DNA from: Chloroflexota bacterium
GTDB taxonomy: Bacteria; Chloroflexota; Anaerolineae; Anaerolineales; UBA11579
Direction: 5' to 3'
DNA length: 13,587 bases
Assembly: GCA_003250455.1 (NCBI GenBank)
Contig: QKGK01000464.1
Span: 1 to 13,587 of the forward strand
The translations under genes and the position numbers were made by a program. The first letter of the stretch is position 1; each line of letters starts with the position of its first letter. Below are positions 7,296 to 13,587 of this stretch, piece after piece. Under the pieces are notes generated by a model, which saw only the letters and a list, made by a program, of their open reading frames with translations, searched no databases and was not told the origin of the DNA.

Positions 7296-8784
7296 TGCTT
7301 TGCCCCTCCCCGGCGATCTCCACGGCGCGTTTTTCCAGGTTGCGCACCATCCCGTCGAAAATGAACTTGTGGATGGGGAACAGCGAATACCAGTACAGCA
7401 AGCCGGGCATCCCCCTGGGGGCAAAATAAGCTCCTAATATCAGCAGGGTTTTGCCATTCGGACGCGGCTGCGATTGCAGTTCCAGCCAGGCTTTTCCCGG
7501 CGTGACCATCTCCGCCCGCAGCAGCATGGAACGGTTGGGTACAATTTCCTCCACCCGCCAGAAATCGAGCGAATCGCCCACGCGGATATCGTCCGGGTCC
7601 CGGCGGCCGCGGCGCAGCCCGACCCCGCCGACCATTTTGTCCATCCAGCCGCGGATCTCCCAGGCCCAGTCCATATACAGCCAGCCGCGGTCTCCGCCAA
7701 TCCCGGTGTAGGCCCGGAAGACGGTCTCCGGGGGCAGGTCCAGCAGCTTTTGCCGCCGCTCGATCATCATTCCTTCTTCCACGGAGAACCGGTAGGGTTC
7801 CACATCCCCAGCAGAGTTGACCAGCGAATCGCTCCAGGAGGTTTCTACCTTCCCGGTGTTGAATTTCCCCAGGGCCAGGTCCACCGCAGTGCTGACATCC
7901 AGCAATTTGATCTGCGGGAACAGCTCCCGTGCCAGCGAGTTGGTCACCAGGCTTTCGGCATGCAGGCCCTGGATGAGCGGCAGCACCACCCGCCAGTGGA
8001 TCGGCGAGACCAGGTGCACCCACAGGGCAGAAAGCCTCGGCGAATAAACCGGCACAGGGATCATCAGACGCTTGAAGCCGCGGATTTTTGCGTAAGCCTG
8101 CAGCATATCGGCGTAGTTCAGCCGGGTCGGCCCACCGATCTCGATCACCTGGCCTTCACTGGCGGGGTTTTCCAGGGCGGCCACCAGATAGTCCAGTGCA
8201 TTGCGGATGGCGATGGGCTGCGCCAGGGTGTAGAACCAGCGCGGACAAATCCCTAAAAACTGCCGCTCGCCCAGATAGCGGATCATTTCAAACAAGGCGC
8301 TGCCCGAGCCAACGATCATCCCGGCGCGGAACTCGGTGACGGGCACTGCGCCGCGCCGCAAGATCTTGCCGGTCTCCAGCCGGGAGCGCAGATAAGGGGA
8401 AAGCTCAGCCTGCTCGTCGGCCAACTCGCCCAGATAGATGATGCGCTGCACCCCAGCTTGCCTGGCTGCGGATGCAAAGTGATCCGCAGCGATCATATCG
8501 CGGTCAGCAAACACCTGTCCGCCCTTCATCCCATGGATCAGGTAATAGGCAGCGGTGATGCCCTGCATGGCGGCGGGCAGGGTTTCGGGCTTGAGCACGT
8601 CGCCTTCCACTACCTCTACATCGTCCAGCCAGGGGTGGCCGAACAGGCGGGTTTTATCGCGCACCAGGCAGCGCACCCGGTAGCCTGCTTCCAGCAGGCG
8701 CGGCACCAGCCGCCCGCCGACATAGCCGGTGGCTCCGGTTACAAGGATCAGATTGTTTTCATTGGGTTGGGTCGTGTGAGTCAC
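7285..8784 (-). CDS. SDR/NmrA-type epimerase-like protein fused to DUF2867 (YbjT-like)
   Basis: This 499-aa protein has an N-terminal Rossmann domain with TGATGYVGG (16-24), YYLIHGM (80-86), IIYLGELAD (115-123), VPVTEFRAGMIVG (148-160) and IEIGGPTRLNYADM (215-228). A C-terminal DUF2867 region follows (about 330-485), with FRAYTGIGGDRGW and FAPRGMPGLLYWY. No standard YxxxK catalytic pair is obvious, as in many atypical SDRs. The start is uncertain: GTG at 8784 puts the Rossmann fold close to the N-terminus, but no clear ribosome site is seen. The frame runs upstream to a TTG at 8865, which overlaps a possible -10, so the shorter form is preferred. It is first of a two-gene unit with its paralogue and diverges from the ADP-ribosylglycohydrolase gene. 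The domain call is secure; the reaction is unknown. Confidence 0.87.
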   Translation of the reverse strand: MTHTTQPNENNLILVTGATGYVGGRLVPRLLEAGYRVRCLVRDKTRLFGHPWLDDVEVVEGDVLKPETLPAAMQGITAAYYLIHGMKGGQVFADRDMIAADHFASAARQAGVQRIIYLGELADEQAELSPYLRSRLETGKILRRGAVPVTEFRAGMIVGSGSALFEMIRYLGERQFLGICPRWFYTLAQPIAIRNALDYLVAALENPASEGQVIEIGGPTRLNYADMLQAYAKIRGFKRLMIPVPVYSPRLSALWVHLVSPIHWRVVLPLIQGLHAESLVTNSLARELFPQIKLLDVSTAVDLALGKFNTGKVETSWSDSLVNSAGDVEPYRFSVEEGMMIERRQKLLDLPPETVFRAYTGIGGDRGWLYMDWAWEIRGWMDKMVGGVGLRRGRRDPDDIRVGDSLDFWRVEEIVPNRSMLLRAEMVTPGKAWLELQSQPRPNGKTLLILGAYFAPRGMPGLLYWYSLFPIHKFIFDGMVRNLEKRAVEIAGEGQSNGS

Positions 8785-8864
8785 GGGTGTATTGTATTGT
8801 CTCTGGTGGAATGCGTCAACCAACAGGGTGGAATGGGAGTAGCGATTTTGGTGGTTTAAAACCA

Positions 8865-8870
8865 ATCATA
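8865..8870 (-). promoter_or_regulatory. Possible -10 element of the SDR pair
   Basis: Read on the - strand this is TATGAT, one mismatch from TATAAT, about 80 nt upstream of the chosen GTG start. No good -35 is seen. It is a weak candidate, but it argues against the TTG start at 8865. Confidence 0.25.
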
Positions 8871-8904
8871 GATATTCAATAGTGTCTAAATTAGTCACAT
8901 CAGT

Positions 8905-8983
8905 GTCATGCCCGCGCAGGCGGGCATCCAAAAATACAGGCGTATTTTTAACTGGATTCCCGCTACAAGCGTGCGGGAATGAC
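8905..8983. repeat. 79-bp element with terminal inverted repeats and three internal hairpins
   Basis: The ends GTCATGCCCGC (8905-8915) and GCGGGAATGAC (8973-8983) are inverted repeats matching at 10 of 11 positions. Inside are three successive perfect 8-bp stems: ATGCCCGC/GCGGGCAT (8908-8915 with 8920-8927), AAAAATAC/GTATTTTT (8930-8937 with 8942-8949) and ATTCCCGC/GCGGGAAT (8956-8963 with 8973-8980). ATCCA (8926-8930) can also pair with TGGAT (8953-8957), giving a cloverleaf-like alternative. The outer parts resemble a repeat scattered through many bacterial genomes (GTCATTCCCGC...GCGGGAATGAC). The region between the SDR start and the glycohydrolase gene (8785-9110) holds only this element and promoter-like sites. 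Confidence 0.8.
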
Positions 8984-9070
8984 GCGCTCCTGTTGTTATT
9001 GTATGCCTTTAAAACCCTTAATTTCGCCGCTCTGCACACACCGGAGACTGAAACAGGCTGCCCGACAAAA

Positions 9071-9083
9071 GGTATACTATACC
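9071..9083 (+). promoter_or_regulatory. Promoter -10 of the ADP-ribosylglycohydrolase gene inside a 13-bp palindrome
   Basis: TATACT (9073-9078) is a good -10 element. The -35 is poor (GAAACA at 9050-9055, 17 bp away). The -10 is embedded in GGTATACTATACC, a perfect 6-1-6 inverted repeat, which could be an operator. The leader to the ATG at 9111 would be about 26 nt. Confidence 0.45.
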
Positions 9084-9110
9084 TACCATCAATTAATCGA
9101 AAGGGGCACA

Positions 9111-10022
9111 ATGGAATCACGCTATACTGGCAGCTTATTGGGGCTGGCCTGCGGGGATGCGGTCGGCACCACGGTGGAATTTAAAGCCCGCGGCACCTTC
9201 GAACCGGTCACGGACATGGTAGGCGGTGGCCCGTTTGGTCTTGCTCCAGGGGAATGGACGGACGATACCTCCATGGCGCTGTGTCTGGCAGAAAGCCTGC
9301 TGGAGAAACAGGGCTTTGATGCAAAAGACCAGATCGAACGCTATGTGCGCTGGTGGAGAGAGGGCTACCTCAGCAGCAAGGAATTTACTTTTGATATTGG
9401 CAATACGGTGAGGCTGGCGTTGATGCGCTTTGAGGAAACCGGCGACCCATTCAGCGGTTCCGAACATCCGCGCTCGGCGGGCAATGGCTCGATCATGCGC
9501 CTGGCGCCGGTTCCGATATTCTATGCCAATTCGATGAAAGACGTGATCCACTACTCGGCGCAAAGCTCGCTGACCACACACGCCACCGCCGAAGCGGTGG
9601 ATGCCTGCAAGCTGTTTGGCGTGATGATCGCCATGGCGCTCCACGGACAATCCAGGGAAGAGATCCTCTTTGGTACACACCAATATCTCGATTGGGAAAC
9701 GCTCTCCCCAAAGATCAGACAGATTGCCAGCGGGGATTACCGGGAGAAATCCGAGCACGAAATCCGGGGGAGCGGCTATGTGGTCGAGAGCCTGGAGGCA
9801 GCGTTATGGACGTTCCTTAATTCCGAAACTTATCCGCAGACGGTGCTCATGGCAGTAAATTTGGGAAATGATGCGGATACGACCGGGGCGATTGCCGGTC
9901 AGCTTGCGGGGGCTTTCTATGGCGTGGCGTCTATCCCCCAGGATTGGTTGAGAAAATTGAAATATACGGAAAAAATAGAGGAATACGCGATCCGGCTTTA
10001 CAAAAATCGTGTGAGCGAGTAG
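9111..10022 (+). CDS. ADP-ribosylglycohydrolase family protein (DraG/ARH-like)
   Basis: The family removes ADP-ribose from proteins or other ADP-ribosylated molecules using a dinuclear Mg or Mn centre. The all-helical 303-aa product carries the expected motifs: SLLGLACGDAVG (8-19), the metal ligands in WTDDTSMAL (49-57), AGNGSIMRLAP (123-133), TTHATAEAV (155-163) and the second metal site LGNDADTTGAIAG (251-263). The start at 9111 follows AAGGGG (9101-9106). The frame is open back to 8979 but would run into the hairpin repeat and has no ribosome site. No ADP-ribosyltransferase (DraT-like) gene and no nitrogenase gene is nearby, so the target is unknown. It diverges from the SDR pair and ends only 24 nt from the convergent regulator gene. 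Confidence 0.93.
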   Translation: MESRYTGSLLGLACGDAVGTTVEFKARGTFEPVTDMVGGGPFGLAPGEWTDDTSMALCLAESLLEKQGFDAKDQIERYVRWWREGYLSSKEFTFDIGNTVRLALMRFEETGDPFSGSEHPRSAGNGSIMRLAPVPIFYANSMKDVIHYSAQSSLTTHATAEAVDACKLFGVMIAMALHGQSREEILFGTHQYLDWETLSPKIRQIASGDYREKSEHEIRGSGYVVESLEAALWTFLNSETYPQTVLMAVNLGNDADTTGAIAGQLAGAFYGVASIPQDWLRKLKYTEKIEEYAIRLYKNRVSE

Positions 10023-10046
10023 TGTAAAACCGGATCATTTGGCAGT

Positions 10047-10370
10047 TCACTCGGGCAGGTCATCCAGCACCTGCTGCATTTTGGACTTGTATTCCTGGAA
10101 GGCTTTGCGCCCTTCTTTGGTCAGGCGGATGACCGAATACGGCTTTTTATCGACAAAGGTTTTCTCCACTTCCACGTAGCCAGCTTCTTCCAGCTTGCTG
10201 ATGTGGGTTGCCAGGTTGCCCCAGGTCAGCCCGGTGAGGTGCGTCAGGTAGACATAGTCCACTTCGTCCACCACGTACAGGTAGGTCATCACCATCAGGC
10301 GGGCCGGAGAGTGGATCACCCGGTCCAGGTCGGCCAGCGGGTGGCGTTCCTCAGATTCCGGGCTAGACAT
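10047..10370 (-). CDS. Winged-helix transcriptional regulator (HTH_34 / MarR-like)
   Basis: This is a 107-aa cytosolic DNA-binding protein. Residues 13-90 form a winged helix: DLDRVIHSPARLMVMTYL, the recognition helix in LTWGNLATHISKLEEAGYV and the wing FVDKKPYSVIRLT. A C-terminal helix (EGRKAFQEYKSKMQQVLDDL) probably serves dimerisation. This matches the PF13601-type family of small regulators often paired with a membrane-protein gene. The ATG overlaps the end of the upstream membrane-protein gene by 8 nt (ATGTCTAG) and has AGGA in that gene, so translation is probably coupled. It is a likely candidate to bind the TACTTTG sites in the leader of its own operon. No ligand-binding domain is visible. 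Confidence 0.88.
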   Translation of the reverse strand: MSSPESEERHPLADLDRVIHSPARLMVMTYLYVVDEVDYVYLTHLTGLTWGNLATHISKLEEAGYVEVEKTFVDKKPYSVIRLTKEGRKAFQEYKSKMQQVLDDLPE

Positions 10371-11004
10371 GGGCGTTTTCCTGTCCGTTCAAGGGGTACT
10401 GGCGGAGGAAGCGGGCAAACACCCATGCACCGCATACCACCATTACCAGCCCGGTGATAAACTGCGGCACCGTGGTGACCACAGCCCCTTCAGGGCGCAG
10501 GATCACGCCCAGAGGCGGGGTCAGCCCCAGCAGAATGCCGTACAGGTAGAAGCGTGAAGTATCCATGGTATAGGCGAATACCGCAAAGAAGGCAAAGATG
10601 AGCACACCGAAGAGGGCGTCCATCAGCCAACCCGGTTGGGAGGGGAAGGTTCTGCCCAGCCAGCCGGTCATCGCCAGGATGTAGACCAGCAGGGTGAATA
10701 GCTGCAAGCCGATCGCCAGGCCAAGGACCGTCCTTCTTTCTTTGCTGCGCCGCAGGCTGATCTTGACCAGCCCGATGCGGGGGGTGATAATCCTGCGTTT
10801 TGCCCACATATACAGTACCAACCCGATGCCCATGACGGCAAAGGCGGGCAGATAGCTGACCCATACGGCAATGCCGCGTTGTTCCAGCGGATCCTGCAAG
10901 GCCAGGAAGACGAAAAAGCTGCCCAGGAGCAGGTCCCACAGACCATCTTTTACTGTCAGCGCCAGCGAGCGCCGCGCTGCATTGGAAATTTGATTCTCAG
11001 ACAT
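10363..11004 (-). CDS. Six-helix integral membrane protein of unknown function, partner of the winged-helix regulator
   Basis: This 213-aa protein has about six hydrophobic segments (roughly residues 18-40, 45-66, 92-115, 125-147, 150-168 and 178-200), with basic loops such as KRRIITPRIGLVKISLRRSKERR between segments 2 and 3. No catalytic motif is recognised. GGAG, 8 nt before the ATG at 11004, is a reasonable ribosome site. It is the first gene of a two-gene unit with the regulator and is preceded by a perfect-consensus promoter and an operator-like array. The pairing suggests that the regulator controls the level of this protein, perhaps as a small envelope-response cassette. That role is inferred only. 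Confidence 0.8.
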   Translation of the reverse strand: MSENQISNAARRSLALTVKDGLWDLLLGSFFVFLALQDPLEQRGIAVWVSYLPAFAVMGIGLVLYMWAKRRIITPRIGLVKISLRRSKERRTVLGLAIGLQLFTLLVYILAMTGWLGRTFPSQPGWLMDALFGVLIFAFFAVFAYTMDTSRFYLYGILLGLTPPLGVILRPEGAVVTTVPQFITGLVMVVCGAWVFARFLRQYPLNGQENAHV

Positions 11005-11017
11005 TTTTGACTCCGTA

Positions 11018-11053
11018 TACTTTGATTTTTAGTTTACTTTGTTTTTCAAAGTA
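11018..11053 (-). promoter_or_regulatory. Operator-like array of three TACTTTG half-sites
   Basis: On the + strand, TACTTTG occurs at 11018-11024 and 11035-11041, and its complement CAAAGTA at 11047-11053. The last two form a perfect 7-5-7 inverted repeat (TACTTTG-TTTTT-CAAAGTA), and the first half-site repeats 17 bp away in the same direction. AAAGTACTTT (11048-11057) is also a palindrome. The array covers the predicted transcription start and leader, a repressor-like position. Binding by the regulator at 10047-10370 is inferred. Confidence 0.6.
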
Positions 11054-11058
11054 CTTTT

Positions 11059-11086
11059 ATTATACAATATAATTTCCAGGTGTCAA
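11059..11086 (-). promoter_or_regulatory. Perfect-consensus sigma70 promoter of the membrane protein-regulator unit
   Basis: On the - strand TTGACA (11086-11081) and TATAAT (11064-11059) both match the consensus exactly, with a 16-bp spacer. Transcription would begin near 11052, inside the TACTTTG array, leaving a leader of about 50 nt. Such a strong promoter usually needs repression, which agrees with the operator-like array. Confidence 0.85.
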
Positions 11087-11152
11087 TAAGGAAAAGCTAA
11101 CTTTGGATAAGAATTCGGACACAACACGTTTTGATGGTATGGGGAGCGGATT

Positions 11153-11197
11153 GTCATTCCGAACGTGACGTCTGAAAGACGTTAGTGAGGAATCCCC
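11153..11197 (+). repeat. GTCATTCC...GGAATCCC dispersed hairpin repeat
   Basis: The ends GTCATTCC (11153-11160) and GGAATCCC (11189-11196) flank a central ACGTC/GACGT hairpin. ATTCC (11156-11160) pairs with GGAAT (11189-11193). It resembles the outer parts of the 8905-8983 element and the GTCATGCTGA copy at 5877. It is intergenic and non-coding. Confidence 0.5.
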
Positions 11198-11298
11198 TGA
11201 AACTGCCAACCCAGGCAACCCCATCCCAATCCCGGGCACTCCTCCCCAGGGAATTTGCGCCTGATCCAAATATCTTGCCAGCCTTTGATTGGTGGGTG

Positions 11299-11341
11299 GA
11301 TGCTTCGGTTTCCGCTGCGCAGCAGCGTCCCTCAGCATGAC
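11299..11341 (-). repeat. GTCATGCTGAGG...GAAGCATC dispersed repeat, reverse orientation
   Basis: Read on the - strand it starts GTCATGCTGAGG and ends GAAGCATC, matching both ends of the copy at 5877-5902 but with a longer centre. ATGCT (11300-11304) pairs with AGCAT (11334-11338), and the centre contains the palindrome GCTGCGCAGC (11314-11323). No coding role is seen. Confidence 0.5.
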
Positions 11342-11500
11342 ATGCTGCCAGAAGGTTCATTTTCGTGTTTCCAATCGGTGTAAACTCGTTTCCTAAAATT
11401 TTGCTTGCTTTTCCGACTGCATCTCCGATAGTTTTTTCCGAACTTTTGCCTGAATCTAGGGGAATAACCTGGTTTATTTAGATCGAAGAGAAGAGAATAC

Positions 11501-12475
11501 CTACCCGGTGGCCTGGGGGATGCGAACACCCTTCCCGGGCCGGCTTTTCAGCCGCAGCACCACCACCCCGGCCAGGATCAGCAGGCTGCCGACCCACTGC
11601 AGCACGGTCAGGCGTTCGTGGAGGAAGATATAGGCGATCAGGGTAGTGAAAGGCGGTTCCAGGGTCAGGATCAGGTTGGCTATGCTGGAAGGCAGGTAGA
11701 CCAGGCTGACATTATACAGCCCGTACCCGAGCAGGGTTGGCCCGACTGCGAGGGCGACCAGGAGCCACCAGCCCTGCCAGGCGTCTCCCAGCCAGAAGAG
11801 ATCGGCCGCGTTGGGGTCTGCACCTGGAAGATGGCTGCTGATCCCCAGGGTGAACCCCAACAAAAAGAGGGAGGCAAACCCAAACGTGTACAGCAGGTTC
11901 GTCCATGGATCAATGCCGCGCTGGGAGGCAGACCGCCCCATCAGCGAGTAGACCGAATAGAGCAAGCCGGAGAAAGCCCCCAGCAGGATGCCGCCCAGGT
12001 TGGTCTGGGCAAGGTCCTGGCCCCATGTGCCGGAAACCAGGATCACCCCGCTGAAGCTGAGCAGGATGGCGAGCCATTTACCCAGGTAGAACGGCTCTTT
12101 GAGCAGCCATCGTCCCAAAATGGCGGTGAACGCGGCCGAGGTGTAGGTCAGCACGGTGGCAAGGGCGGCCCCTGTCAGGGCGACCGAATAGGTCCAAATG
12201 GAATTGTATACTGCCAGCACCAGGCCGAAAATGACCATATAGAGGATGTGCCGGGAAGGCAGTTTCAGCAGCGAACGCCGGAAGATCAGCATCGCCGGGA
12301 TCAAAGCGAGGACAACAAACACATTACGCCAGAAGGCCAGCACCAGGGGAGGCATGTCGTAGGTCTCGGTCAGGTAGCGGATGAAGATGCCCGTGGCGGA
12401 AAAGACCACGGCATCGATGATGGCGATCAGATAGCCTTTGGAACTGGATTTGCTTGATTCGGTGAGAATGGTCAT
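11501..12475 (-). CDS. EamA/DMT-superfamily transporter (RhaT/YdcZ-like)
   Basis: Drug/metabolite exporters of this family are secondary transporters of the cytoplasmic membrane, often exporting amino acids or other small metabolites. The 324-aa product has about ten hydrophobic helices arranged as two EamA repeats (about 14-146 and 160-312). The first contains the FWRNVFVVLALIP and TYTSAAFTAILGRWLLKEP stretches, and the second LEPPFTTLIAYIFLHERLTVLQWVGSLLILAGV, the typical end of an EamA domain. The C-terminus is short and basic. GAGGA lies 6 nt before the ATG at 12475, and a possible TATAAT lies at 12506-12501 on the - strand. The gene stands between the repeat-rich spacer and the MFS terminator, so it is probably transcribed alone. 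Substrate unknown. Confidence 0.92.
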   Translation of the reverse strand: MTILTESSKSSSKGYLIAIIDAVVFSATGIFIRYLTETYDMPPLVLAFWRNVFVVLALIPAMLIFRRSLLKLPSRHILYMVIFGLVLAVYNSIWTYSVALTGAALATVLTYTSAAFTAILGRWLLKEPFYLGKWLAILLSFSGVILVSGTWGQDLAQTNLGGILLGAFSGLLYSVYSLMGRSASQRGIDPWTNLLYTFGFASLFLLGFTLGISSHLPGADPNAADLFWLGDAWQGWWLLVALAVGPTLLGYGLYNVSLVYLPSSIANLILTLEPPFTTLIAYIFLHERLTVLQWVGSLLILAGVVVLRLKSRPGKGVRIPQATG

Positions 12476-12500
12476 GCGGTTTCCTCAAGAGATTTGCATT

Positions 12501-12506
12501 ATTATA
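12501..12506 (-). promoter_or_regulatory. Possible -10 element of the EamA transporter gene
   Basis: TATAAT on the - strand, 25 nt before the start codon. The -35 region at 12524-12529 reads TCCCTT and is poor. It lies just after the MFS terminator, which makes a separate promoter necessary. Confidence 0.4.
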
Positions 12507-12524
12507 AATAGATTGCCAGTTTAA

Positions 12525-12556
12525 AGGGAAAAGAGCCGGTCATTTGACCGGCTCTT
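12525..12556 (-). terminator. Intrinsic terminator of the MFS transporter gene
   Basis: AAGAGCCGGTCA (12531-12542) and TGACCGGCTCTT (12545-12556) form a perfect inverted repeat, so the stem is about 11 bp with a four-base loop. On the - strand the stem ends in a T-rich tail (TTTTCCCTTT). It lies 14 nt after the MFS stop codon. Confidence 0.85.
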
Positions 12557-12569
12557 AGTATTGGATGGG

Positions 12570-13587
12570 CTAATCCCCAATAGAAGCGTTTGCTTCCATC
12601 TCCCCGATTGGCGCATTTTCGGCTTCCTTTGGGGGGAGCTTGAACTTGAGGAACACCGGGATGACCGCCATCAGCGCCATGATAGCCGTAAGGGTAAACG
12701 GCACCTGCGGGCTGAAGCGCTCCCAAAGGGCGGCACCGATGTAAGGAGCGGGCAGGGAGATGATTCCCAGGCTGGTCCAGAAGAGGCCGAAGGCCATACC
12801 GCGCATGTTCTCCGGCACGGCTTTTGAAACCAGCGAGTTATACGCCGGGGACTGCAGGCCAACGCCCAGACCGAACAGCACCCACACCATGGCGAAGCCC
12901 AAGAACCCGGCTTCCACTCGGGTGAAGAGGAACACGGCGGCCGCGTCCAGGGTGAACCCGGCGATGATCGGGACGCGCTCCCCCATTTTGTCGGAGAGCC
13001 AGCCAGCCGGGATGGTGATCGCCATCATGGTGATGCCGAAGATCGAGCCCAGCCAGCCGATCTGGGTGGTGTTGAGGCCGCCGAAGTTTTCCAGGTAAAG
13101 CGGGAACAGCGTATCCGACATGCGGAAGGCGGTATCGCGCACCCCGTCGGTGACGAACACCCAGGTGATCAGCCCGCCGGCAAACAGCATCCCGGCCATG
13201 GTGACCACACTGGATTTGAGCGACTCAAAGGTCAGCGGTTGGGCATCGGCTTTTTCTTTCTCTTTTTGCCCGTCGGTGCGTGCCATGCGCACCCGCAGGA
13301 CGGCTGCCAGGGTGTACAGCGCGGCAGAGATCAGCAGCATCAATTTGAAACCGTAGCCGCTGACCAGCAGACCGCCCAGGGGCGGCCCCACCACCTGGAT
13401 GATCATGAAGATCGTGTCGGTGATGCCGTAGACCTTGCCGCGGTTCTCTTCGCTGCTTTGTTCGGCGATGAAGGCGCTGAAGCTCGGACCGACCATGGCA
13501 CGGGCGATCGAGGCGACACTCAGGCCGATCAGCACCCAGTGCCAGGAAGTGGCAAAGGCGATCAGGATGTGCCCGGCTACCCCGCCA
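12570..13587 (-). CDS. Major facilitator superfamily transporter, N-terminus outside the window
   Basis: The frame is open to the right edge, so the gene begins beyond 13587; 339 residues are visible. A GTG at 13535 is only an internal codon, since the residues before it continue the membrane pattern. The visible part begins within an early transmembrane segment (GHILIAFATSWHW) and goes on with IARAMVGPSFSAFIAEQS and the cytoplasmic NRGKVYGI. A basic central loop follows (ARTDGQKEKEKADAQ), then the second half with AGWLSDKMGERVP, equivalent to the MFS loop 2-3/8-9 motif. The acidic C-terminal tail ends in EMEANASIGD. About nine helices are present in this part. Function as an H+-coupled exporter is the general family expectation; the substrate is not known. 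Confidence 0.9.
   Translation of the reverse strand, partial: GGVAGHILIAFATSWHWVLIGLSVASIARAMVGPSFSAFIAEQSSEENRGKVYGITDTIFMIIQVVGPPLGGLLVSGYGFKLMLLISAALYTLAAVLRVRMARTDGQKEKEKADAQPLTFESLKSSVVTMAGMLFAGGLITWVFVTDGVRDTAFRMSDTLFPLYLENFGGLNTTQIGWLGSIFGITMMAITIPAGWLSDKMGERVPIIAGFTLDAAAVFLFTRVEAGFLGFAMVWVLFGLGVGLQSPAYNSLVSKAVPENMRGMAFGLFWTSLGIISLPAPYIGAALWERFSPQVPFTLTAIMALMAVIPVFLKFKLPPKEAENAPIGEMEANASIGD

Larger units (their letters stand above)
11087..11500. other. Gene-free intergenic region holding dispersed repeats
   Basis: About 414 bp lie between the promoter at 11059-11086 and the end of the EamA gene. I see no supportable gene. The region contains two GTCAT-type repeats (11153-11197 and 11299-11341) and one copy of ACCCAGGCAACC (11209-11220), which also occurs twice after dnaJ. 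No clear terminator for the EamA gene is visible; an imperfect stem around 11454-11483 is too broken to call. Confidence 0.6.

Noticed and set aside
8979..9110. N-terminal extension of the ADP-ribosylglycohydrolase
   Set aside because: The extension would start at the edge of the repeat, lacks a ribosome site and resembles no family sequence. The ATG at 9111 has AAGGGG before it and begins directly with the family pattern.
8866..9120. 84-codon open frame on the - strand
   Set aside because: It is read through the three-hairpin repeat; the SGNPVKN...LDARLRGHD type of product is typical of spurious translations of this repeat class, and there is no ribosome site.
11060..11338. 92-codon open frame on the - strand in the spacer
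   Set aside because: It crosses both dispersed repeats and the strong promoter; no domain or ribosome site supports it.
11454..11483. Stem-loop as a terminator for the EamA gene
   Set aside because: The pairing is interrupted by a four-base bulge and a mismatched centre, and no T-run follows on the - strand.

Overview
The window is about 13.6 kb of moderately GC-rich bacterial chromosome. It contains a complete hrcA-grpE-dnaK-dnaJ heat-shock operon followed by a run of accessory housekeeping genes. Three things together suggest a member of the Chloroflexota, possibly Anaerolineae: the operon order, the style of the tandem epimerase/DUF2867 proteins, and the regulator-plus-membrane-protein cassette. 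This assignment is inferred from general resemblance and was not checked against a database. There is no rRNA, tRNA, transposase, phage gene or CRISPR array.

Region 1 (1-5120, + strand) is the chaperone operon. A sigma70-type promoter (103-131) precedes a 9-9-9 inverted repeat (147-173) that is a diverged CIRCE operator, the expected binding site for the HrcA repressor encoded just downstream. hrcA, grpE, dnaK and dnaJ follow with short gaps. A strong 14-bp hairpin lies between dnaK and dnaJ. A good intrinsic terminator (5075-5120), built partly from a local CAGGCACCCAGGCAACC-type repeat, closes the operon. HrcA would repress the operon, and DnaK, DnaJ and GrpE form the Hsp70 cycle.

Region 2 (5121-10022) holds a LOG-family nucleotide phosphoribohydrolase (+), two overlapping tandem SDR/epimerase genes on the - strand (an upstream protein with a full DUF2867 tail and a downstream paralogue with a short, diverged tail), and a divergently transcribed ADP-ribosylglycohydrolase (+). 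The intergenic space between the SDR pair and the glycohydrolase contains a 79-bp element that can fold into three successive perfect 8-bp hairpins inside terminal inverted repeats.

Region 3 (10023-13587) is all on the - strand: a six-helix membrane protein and an overlapping small winged-helix regulator driven by a perfect-consensus promoter, with three TACTTTG half-sites in the leader; then an EamA-type (DMT) exporter; then an MFS transporter that has a clear terminator and runs off the right edge of the window.

The genes are of recognisable families. The most unusual material is non-coding: the altered CIRCE, the intercistronic hairpin, the three-hairpin repeat, several dispersed GTCAT-type repeats, and the operator-like array in front of the regulator cassette. 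I did not find a convincing new multi-gene defence or metabolic system.
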